Assembly (NCBI GenBank): GCA_017471185.1
Contig: JAFUVZ010000063.1
Location: forward strand, 1-45,737
Source: Bacteroidaceae bacterium
GTDB lineage: Bacteria; Bacteroidota; Bacteroidia; Bacteroidales; Bacteroidaceae
Reading direction: 5' to 3'
DNA: 45,737 nucleotides
A program made the position numbers and the translations under genes. Below are positions 40,259 through 45,737 of this stretch, piece after piece; positions within the stretch are counted from its first letter, which is position 1; each line of letters opens with the position of its first letter. The notes under the pieces are model-generated. The model did not search any database. It had not been told where the DNA came from and worked only from the letters and a program-made list of their open reading frames with translations.

Positions 40259-41143
40259 TTAGAAGTTGGCCTTCAGCTCATCAGGGAGCACAGGCATCGC
40301 TCCACTCTGGGTACACACGAAGGCACTGACCTCAACAGCCAGCTTGTGTGCTTCCTCAACAGGCTTGCCTGCCAGGATAGCAGCAGTGAATGCGCCCGTG
40401 AAGCTATCGCCTGCGCCAACGGTGTCTGCTACAGGCACTCTGGGTGTTGGCTGGAAGGAAATCTTGCCTGGAGTGAACACATAGCTTCCGTCAGTGCCAC
40501 AGGTCAGGATTAGCATCTTCAGACCATACTTAGCCAGCAGAATCCAACATTTGTCTTGCTGAGAGATAGAATGGAATCCGAACATGCGGCTTACCAGTTC
40601 CAGCTCTTCGTCGTTAATCTTCAACACATTGCAGCTTGACATTGATTCCTCCAGCAAGTCTGCGGTATAGAAGTTCTGACGAAGGTTGATGTCGAATATC
40701 TTCAGGGTATCAGCGTCCTCCGGCATTTCCTTCAGGAATCGCACGATGGTATCATGACTCACGGCACTACGCTGAGCCAGAGAGCCGTAGCATACGGCAC
40801 GGGCATTGTGAGCCAACTCCTTCAGTTCGTTCGTGAAAGGTATATTGTCCCAAGCCACACCCTTCTTGATCTCGTATGACGGGATGCCTTTTTCGTCAAG
40901 CGTAACCTGAACGGTGCCGGTTGGGAAGGGCACGCGCTCTATCTGCGTATTCAGTCCGCGCTGATTGAAGATGCGCATGATTTCATCGCCATCCTCGTCA
41001 TTACCTACTGCGCTGACCACGCAGCTCTTGAATCCAAACTGAGAGACATGATAGGCGAAGTTTGCCGGCGCGCCACCTATCTTCTTTCCATCGGGCAGGC
41101 AATCAAACAACGCCTCACCCATTCCTACAACGATGTCTTTCAT
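40259..41143 (-). CDS. PfkB-family carbohydrate kinase, probable fructokinase
   Basis: 294 aa. PfkB fold with N-terminal GEALFDCLPDGKKIGGAPANFAYH (sugar site), and the C-terminal ATP and catalytic motif DTVGAGDSFTGAF with the base Asp in GAGD. Phosphorylates fructose released by the GH32 enzyme and taken in by the MFS gene that ends 6 bases upstream. Last gene of the four-gene fructan transcript. The gene order MFS-kinase matches the fructose part of the Bacteroides thetaiotaomicron levan locus as I recall it (BT1757-BT1758). Confidence 0.92.
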   Translation of the reverse strand: MKDIVVGMGEALFDCLPDGKKIGGAPANFAYHVSQFGFKSCVVSAVGNDEDGDEIMRIFNQRGLNTQIERVPFPTGTVQVTLDEKGIPSYEIKKGVAWDNIPFTNELKELAHNARAVCYGSLAQRSAVSHDTIVRFLKEMPEDADTLKIFDINLRQNFYTADLLEESMSSCNVLKINDEELELVSRMFGFHSISQQDKCWILLAKYGLKMLILTCGTDGSYVFTPGKISFQPTPRVPVADTVGAGDSFTGAFTAAILAGKPVEEAHKLAVEVSAFVCTQSGAMPVLPDELKANF

Positions 41144-41149
41144 AATATT

Positions 41150-42316
41150 TTATGCTTTAACTTGTTTGATAAACGTTAACAGATAAATCACGCCGACAGC
41201 CATAACGAGCACGGCTCCTGCCTGGCCCATAGCGTCACTGGCGAAACCCATGATCAATGGGAAGATGGTGCCACCGAAGAGGCCCATGATCATCAGACCG
41301 CTCACCTCGTTCTGCTTCTCAGGCACAGAAAGCAGAGCCTGACTGAACACGATGGAGAAGATGTTGGAGTTGCCGTAACCCACGAGGGCGATGCCTGCAT
41401 AGAGTAACCAACGGCTCTCGCCTACGAAGAGCAGAATCATGCTCAACGCCATCATCACCAAGCTGATGGTGAAGAAAGTACGGGCCTTCATCACACGCAG
41501 GAAGAAAGAGCCTGTCAAGCAACCAACGGTACGGAAGATGAAATACAGACTGGTAGCGAAAGCTGCCTCGTTCAAGGTCATACCCAATCGCTCCATCAGA
41601 ATCTTCGGAGCTGTGGTATTCACACCTACGTCGATACCCACGTGGCACATGATGCCGAAGAATGACAGCAGCACGATAGGCTTACCCAGCAACTGGAAGC
41701 ACTCAATGAAAGTGGAAGGCTTGCCCTCGATAGGTTCTTCCTCTATCTTGGTTGCGCCCAGCACCAAAGCCGCGATGACAGCCACTACGAGGAAAATGCC
41801 GAAGAGGATTCGCCAGCCATAGCCGAAGTCGGGAATAAGCTGTGTAGCTCCCCACATAGCCAGATAAGGAGCGGAGAACGAAGCGATGGCCTTGATAAAC
41901 TGACCGAAAGTCAGCGTGGAAGCCAGGTTCTCGCCTCCGATGACGGATGAAACCAACGGATTGACAGAAGTCTGCATCAATGCGTTACCAATACCCAGCA
42001 GGGAGAAGGAAACGAGCATGATGACGAATGAATTGCCAAACAGAGGCAGCAACAATGAGAACACAGTCACCACTAAAGACAACAACACGGTCTTCTTGCG
42101 GCCAATCCTGTTCATCAGCATGCCTGTAGGCACAGCGAAGATCAGGAACCAGAAGAACACCAGCGACGGAAAGATATTAGCGACTGAGTCCGTCAACTGC
42201 AAGTCGTCCTTTACGTAGTTTGAGGCGATGCCGACCAGATCAACAAAGCCCATAGCGAAGAAGCAGAGCATCACGGGCATCAGCTTCGCCATTTTAGATT
42301 GATTTTGATTACTCAT
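41150..42316 (-). CDS. MFS sugar transporter, probable fructose importer (FucP/GluP-like)
   Basis: 388 aa with about 12 hydrophobic helices. Typical MFS loop between helices 2 and 3 (GMLMNRIGRKKTV), central charged loop (GATKIEEEPIEGKPS), and the LFGGTIFPLIMGFASD part near helix 11. Proton- or sodium-driven inner-membrane uptake of a monosaccharide; fructose from context between GH32 and a fructokinase. 6 bases before the kinase gene. Between it and GH32 lies a 205-bp gap with a large inverted-repeat element. Confidence 0.9.
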   Translation of the reverse strand: MSNQNQSKMAKLMPVMLCFFAMGFVDLVGIASNYVKDDLQLTDSVANIFPSLVFFWFLIFAVPTGMLMNRIGRKKTVLLSLVVTVFSLLLPLFGNSFVIMLVSFSLLGIGNALMQTSVNPLVSSVIGGENLASTLTFGQFIKAIASFSAPYLAMWGATQLIPDFGYGWRILFGIFLVVAVIAALVLGATKIEEEPIEGKPSTFIECFQLLGKPIVLLSFFGIMCHVGIDVGVNTTAPKILMERLGMTLNEAAFATSLYFIFRTVGCLTGSFFLRVMKARTFFTISLVMMALSMILLFVGESRWLLYAGIALVGYGNSNIFSIVFSQALLSVPEKQNEVSGLMIMGLFGGTIFPLIMGFASDAMGQAGAVLVMAVGVIYLLTFIKQVKA

Positions 42317-42368
42317 TATTATTAATTATTAGTTTTTATACAAGTTACAAAAAGTCGATGGTCTCAAG

Positions 42369-42507
42369 AGCTGCTCCCCATAGTAAGGGGAGCTGTCAGC
42401 TTGCTGACTGAGGGGTATGTAAAAGTGAACTGGCAACATATATAAATGTCAGATCAACATACCCCCTCCCGGCTCTGCCGTACTCCCCCTTACTAAGGGG
42501 GAGAGCT
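42369..42507. repeat. Palindromic intergenic element between GH32 and MFS genes
   Basis: Left arm 42369-42420 and right arm 42457-42507 are imperfect reverse complements with AGCTCTCC-type ends and ACATACCCC-type inner ends; each arm also has its own hairpin (CTCCCCATAGTAAGGGGAG; CTCCCCCTTACTAAGGGGGAG), and the left arm a second, GTCAGCTTGCTGAC. The spacer is 36 bases. Elements of this look occur in many gut bacterial genomes as I recall; it may be folded RNA in the operon mRNA. Confidence 0.7.
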
Positions 42508-42521
42508 TTTGTCTCCAATGT

Positions 42522-44318
42522 TCAATAATTATAAACTGTAAAGTTCTTCACCTGAACACTACCGCCTTCAGCGCTGAAGGTCACTTTATTATAAGGAGTA
42601 TGCGGGAATACCAGACTGGTCATCACGAAGCGTCCGTCATTAGCGAAAGCCTCCACACTGCAACGGTCAATGAAGAACCTAAGCTCCAGGTCGCCCCCAT
42701 CCACTTGGGTAACGGAGGGAGTGATGAAATCCTTGCTGAAAGCCGTCTCGCCACTCTTATCGCGTATGCAGGTCAGCTCACGCTTGCCCATATCCAACCG
42801 ATACTCAATCTCCTCGCCTTGCTCGTTCTGCAAGCGGAAGCTCAGGTTGCCCTGTTTCTTCTGACGAACGGTCATCAAGATTTCGTAAGTACCCTTGTTA
42901 CCATCCATCAGCTTACCGATAGTATATGATTTTCCTACGCTGAACGATTTACTCATCACCTTAGCGCCTCTCAGTTTCAGCAGCTCTGGAGAAGGAGCCG
43001 ACTGCATATAGGTCTCGCCATCCTTCACGAACAGCTTCAGGTCGCGAGGCACAGAGTTAGAACTGCGGAACTGCATGGTTGGCACCTCGTTAGCATACTG
43101 CCAGTTGCTCATCCAGGCCAAAGCGATCACTCGGTTCTGGGGTGCATTACTCCAGGTAACGGTAGCATAATGATCCTTGCCGTAGTCCATCCACTTGGTG
43201 GCCTTCGGCGATTCATTCACGAACTTATGTCCGTCAAACGAGCCCACGAAATATTGGGTAGCGCTTCCTCCGAACGGGCCGCCAGGATTGATGTTCACAA
43301 TCAGCACCCACTTCTTCTGGTTGGTACCAGCCACAGGCAGCTCAAACAGATCAGGACATTCCCACACGCCTCCGTGATTACCTTGGCCTTCGCCAAAATT
43401 GCTCTCATAGGTCCAATCCTTCAGGTTAGGAGAAGAGTAGAAGCGAATTTCCTGACCAACGGCTAACGCCATGACCCACTTGCGGGTAGCCTCGTTCCAG
43501 GAAACCTTCGGATCGCGGAAATCGGGCACGTCAGCTGTCAGGACCGGGTTGCCGGCATATTTCTTAAATGTACGACCGTTGTCGGTACTATAGGCGATAC
43601 TCTGCATTTGTCGGGCACTCGCCTGGGTGTAGAAAGCCACGATAGCATTAGCGCCGAAGCCAGCGGTATTGTCCTTATCGACCACAGCCGAACCACTGAA
43701 GATAGTACCCAAGCCATCAGGAGAAATAGCCACGGGCATATGCTCCCACGACACCAAGTCGCGACTGATAGCATGACCCCAATTCATGTTTCCCCAACGA
43801 GAACCGTAAGGGTTATACTGATAGAACAGATGATACTCGCCGTCTTTATATACCATACCGTTAGGATCGTTCATCCAACCCCAAGCTGGTGAGAAATGAT
43901 ATACCGGACGCCACAAGGTCTCCTTGTTAGAAGCGTCATAGCTGTTGGCCAAAGCCAGGTTATTGCTGAAAACGGATTCCTTCACTTTCGGACGGGCTCC
44001 ACCCCTCTCCAAAGGATTCATCGCGAATCGCAGCACCACATGCTTGCCTGCATACTTAGACACATCGTAAGGAACGGTATAGTCCACTTTCTTGAGAGCC
44101 AGACGAACGGTAAACGTCTCTACCTGAACATTGTCCACCATCACGCTGATACTTACATCTGGTGCTGTATCTTCCACAGGCAGAATCAGATACTTCTGTG
44201 TGGGGTTAACGCGAACCATTCCGTGTCCATCGCCGAGATCCACCACTTCAACATCGCCAGCTAAAGCGAATGTCGCAAGGGCAAACAAGCCCATTAAGCA
44301 AAACAACAGTCTTTTCAT
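42522..44318 (-). CDS. Glycoside hydrolase family 32 fructanase (levanase/inulinase/sucrose-6-P type), secreted
   Basis: 598 aa. Signal peptide (LFALATFALAG, no lipobox Cys). An N-terminal DUF4980-like beta domain (about 22-125) leads to the five-blade propeller (about 135-450) with nucleophile Asp151 in WMNDPNG, R268-D-P270 and acid/base Glu320 in ECPDLF, then a beta-sandwich GH32C domain (about 470-598) with FIDRCSVEAFANDG. Hydrolyses beta-fructosides; exo action on levan or inulin is likeliest. Probably periplasmic. Its ATG overlaps the upstream DAACS stop (ATGA). Confidence 0.94.
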   Translation of the reverse strand: MKRLLFCLMGLFALATFALAGDVEVVDLGDGHGMVRVNPTQKYLILPVEDTAPDVSISVMVDNVQVETFTVRLALKKVDYTVPYDVSKYAGKHVVLRFAMNPLERGGARPKVKESVFSNNLALANSYDASNKETLWRPVYHFSPAWGWMNDPNGMVYKDGEYHLFYQYNPYGSRWGNMNWGHAISRDLVSWEHMPVAISPDGLGTIFSGSAVVDKDNTAGFGANAIVAFYTQASARQMQSIAYSTDNGRTFKKYAGNPVLTADVPDFRDPKVSWNEATRKWVMALAVGQEIRFYSSPNLKDWTYESNFGEGQGNHGGVWECPDLFELPVAGTNQKKWVLIVNINPGGPFGGSATQYFVGSFDGHKFVNESPKATKWMDYGKDHYATVTWSNAPQNRVIALAWMSNWQYANEVPTMQFRSSNSVPRDLKLFVKDGETYMQSAPSPELLKLRGAKVMSKSFSVGKSYTIGKLMDGNKGTYEILMTVRQKKQGNLSFRLQNEQGEEIEYRLDMGKRELTCIRDKSGETAFSKDFITPSVTQVDGGDLELRFFIDRCSVEAFANDGRFVMTSLVFPHTPYNKVTFSAEGGSVQVKNFTVYNY

Positions 44319-45478
44319 ATTTTCTTTTTCTTAAATTTATCAATCACCAGCGCGATAGCTCCGTCGCCCGTTACGTTGCAAGCGGTGCCGAAGCTATCCA
44401 TCGCGATATAAAGTCCGATCATCAAAGCCTGGGCAGCATCATCGAATCCTAACATCGACTGCAACACGCCCAACGCTGCCATAATAGCCCCACCGGGCAC
44501 ACCTGGGGCAGCTACCATCGTGATGCCCAGCATACAGATGAAGCCTGCGAACATACCGATGCTGTAAGGCATACCCTGCATAATCATCAGTGCCAACGCA
44601 CAAGCCACAATCTTCAGCATACTGCCCGACAGATGGATCGTTGCACAAAGCGGAATCACGAAGCCAGCCACCTCATCGCTCACGCCATTCTTCTTAGCCT
44701 GTTCCAAAGTCACAGGAATCGTAGCTGCTGAAGATTGCGTGCCCAATGCGGTGAAGTAAGCCGGCATCATTGTCCACAACAACTTGAACGGATTGCGATG
44801 CAAAATGCCTCCGGCCACCACATAAAGCAATATCAGCCAGAGTATATGAAGGGCAAAGATGATTCCGATAATCTTGATGAACACCACGAGGATGGAGAAA
44901 ACCTGCCCAGTATGCGTCATATTCAGGAAGATACCAAAAATATAAAGTGGCAACAAAGGCAGGATTACACTACTAATTGTCTTGATAATTATTTGTTGGA
45001 AGTCGCGCGCCACATTCTTCAGGTAGTCGGTCTTCAGCGTAGCAGCACCCAAGCCCAGCACGAAAGCCAGCACGAGCGAGGTCATCACATCCATCAGCGG
45101 AGGAATCTTCACACTGAAATAGGGCTCCACGCCTTGCGCCTCAGAGATTTCTTCCAAAGGAACTCCGGAAGTGATGAGCGGAGGGAAGAAAGTAAGGCCT
45201 GTGAAGAGAGAGAGGAAGCCTGCCAACAGCGTACATCCGTAGGCCAGGAACACAGTGACCAGCAGCATCTTACCTGCCCCCTGCCCGATATCGGCGATGG
45301 CGATGGTAACGAGTCCTACGATGATTAGCGGAATACAGAAGCCCAGGAACTGACTGAAGATCGAATTGAACGTTTCAAACACCCTTACCAGTCCAAGCGG
45401 GAAAACCTGACCGATAATGATGCCCAGCACAATGGCTATCAAGATGCGTGGCAGCAGCCCTATCCTTATCTTCTTCAT
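44315..45478 (-). CDS. Dicarboxylate/amino acid:cation symporter (DAACS, SLC1-like)
   Basis: 387 aa, about 8-9 hydrophobic segments and two re-entrant hairpins. Serine-rich hairpin motif GTQSSAATIPVT, second hairpin APGVPGGAIMAALG, and the final MDSFGTACNVTGDGAIALVIDK, where the D..T..N..GD residues bind Na+ and substrate. Imports C4-dicarboxylates or an acidic or neutral amino acid (serine/threonine type possible). It is the first gene of the fructan transcript, joined to GH32 by a 4-base ATGA overlap. A role in fructan use is not obvious. Confidence 0.9.
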   Translation of the reverse strand: MKKIRIGLLPRILIAIVLGIIIGQVFPLGLVRVFETFNSIFSQFLGFCIPLIIVGLVTIAIADIGQGAGKMLLVTVFLAYGCTLLAGFLSLFTGLTFFPPLITSGVPLEEISEAQGVEPYFSVKIPPLMDVMTSLVLAFVLGLGAATLKTDYLKNVARDFQQIIIKTISSVILPLLPLYIFGIFLNMTHTGQVFSILVVFIKIIGIIFALHILWLILLYVVAGGILHRNPFKLLWTMMPAYFTALGTQSSAATIPVTLEQAKKNGVSDEVAGFVIPLCATIHLSGSMLKIVACALALMIMQGMPYSIGMFAGFICMLGITMVAAPGVPGGAIMAALGVLQSMLGFDDAAQALMIGLYIAMDSFGTACNVTGDGAIALVIDKFKKKKI

Positions 45479-45500
45479 GTCTTCATGGCATTATTTAAGG

Positions 45501-45508
45501 CAAAGATA
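45501..45508 (-). promoter_or_regulatory. -7 box (TATCTTTG) of the DAACS-GH32-MFS-kinase operon
   Basis: Reverse complement TATCTTTG followed by CCTTAAAT, 23 bases before the ATG at 45478. Confidence 0.6.
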
Positions 45509-45535
45509 AAAAATAGTATGTATTTAAACAAAGAA

Positions 45536-45562
45536 ATCCCTCCTTTTTACAGGAGGGACTTC
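45536..45562 (-). terminator. Stem-loop between nitroreductase and DAACS genes
   Basis: Arms AGTCCCTCCT and AGGAGGGATT read on the minus strand, with a loop of about 6 bases, then a T-rich stretch (TTTCTTTG). Probably ends the nitroreductase transcript before the fructan operon promoter. Confidence 0.6.
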
Positions 45563-45583
45563 ATATTTAATGTTGTCAAACCT

Positions 45584-45737
45584 TTAAAATATTCGAAGTA
45601 TCTCATGCAATTGTTTACGAACAGGACGATTGGGCACTGCTTTGCCATAACCTAAAGCAATGACAGAAGTCACTACCTCATCGCTTGGAATATCCAGCAA
45701 CCTATGAAGACCGTCGGCATCACGAAGTCCCATAATC
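45584..45737 (-). CDS. Nitroreductase family protein, C-terminal fragment cut by the window edge
   Basis: 51 codons are visible on the minus strand, entering from the right edge: IMGLRDADGLHRLLDIPSDE, then VVTSVIALGYGKAVPNRPVRKQL... and a stop at 45584-45586. The pattern of LRxLLxIPxDE followed by VIALGYGK and PxRKxLxEIL is the usual C-terminus of FMN-dependent nitroreductases. The start and flavin-binding part are outside the window. Confidence 0.75.
   Translation of the reverse strand, partial: IMGLRDADGLHRLLDIPSDEVVTSVIALGYGKAVPNRPVRKQLHEILRIF

Noticed and set aside
44735-45328. 197-codon open frame opposite the DAACS gene
   Set aside because: Fully antisense to a transporter with intact family motifs; the His/Gln/Glu-rich translation is what antisense of hydrophobic codons gives.

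Overview
The window is a 45.7 kb chromosomal segment of a Bacteroidota bacterium, most likely order Bacteroidales and probably a Prevotella-like gut or rumen organism. The grounds are -7 boxes of the TAnnTTTG type in front of many genes with little Shine-Dalgarno signal, SusC/SusD and TonB receptors, many Sec lipoproteins, GH families typical of the group (GH16, GH32 with a DUF4980-like N-terminus, GH43, GH78), a long-form GDP-fucose synthase, and best-matching relatives recalled from Bacteroidales. Genus-level placement is inference.

Layout. 1-5.6 kb: mutS2, a DUF4738-like lipoprotein, tcdA, a DUF4369/thioredoxin lipoprotein, and hsp20 behind what looks like a sigma-54 promoter with three upstream inverted-repeat sites. 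5.7-9.2 kb: gmd-fcl (GDP-L-fucose synthesis) and a His-rich CobW-type metallochaperone GTPase. 9.3-13.5 kb: a GH16 glucanase lipoprotein, an M13 peptidase (PepO) and an alkaline-phosphatase-fold protein that has lost most catalytic residues. 13.6-17.9 kb: a compact SusC/SusD pair. 18.1-22.2 kb: a TSCPD-domain protein divergent from metA (with the acetyl-CoA-type Glu111), a U32/RlhA-like protein and an SH3-like/zinc-ribbon membrane protein. 22.2-22.6 kb: a gene-free stretch with a MITE-like inverted-repeat element and a 22-bp-periodic operator-like array, followed by a GH78 rhamnosidase. 25.2-28.3 kb: a TonB receptor and a LuxR-type regulator with a pseudo-receiver and a His-rich linker. 28.3-33.5 kb: an FAD oxidoreductase, radA, nadK and mdh. 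33.5-39.2 kb: a 5.7 kb island (an InlB-repeat/GLUG protein, a GH5-GH43 fusion, an AraC regulator) bounded by perfect 77-bp direct repeats of the mdh 3' end plus terminator. 39.3-45.5 kb: a coiled-coil protein and a fructan-use operon (DAACS symporter, GH32, MFS sugar transporter, PfkB kinase). The right edge holds the C-terminus of a nitroreductase.

Two themes stand out. First, the island between copies of the mdh terminator looks like a small exchangeable carbohydrate-use cassette. Second, several short repeat families (ATGGAGA-, AATTGACA-, GTATAGT- and GGGAGTA-type) are scattered between genes and also lie in frame inside tcdA, the U32 gene, the FAD oxidoreductase and radA, where they are translated. 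The fructan operon is coherent: secreted GH32 releases fructose, MFS imports it and PfkB phosphorylates it. No SusC/D pair or hybrid two-component regulator sits beside it in this window.
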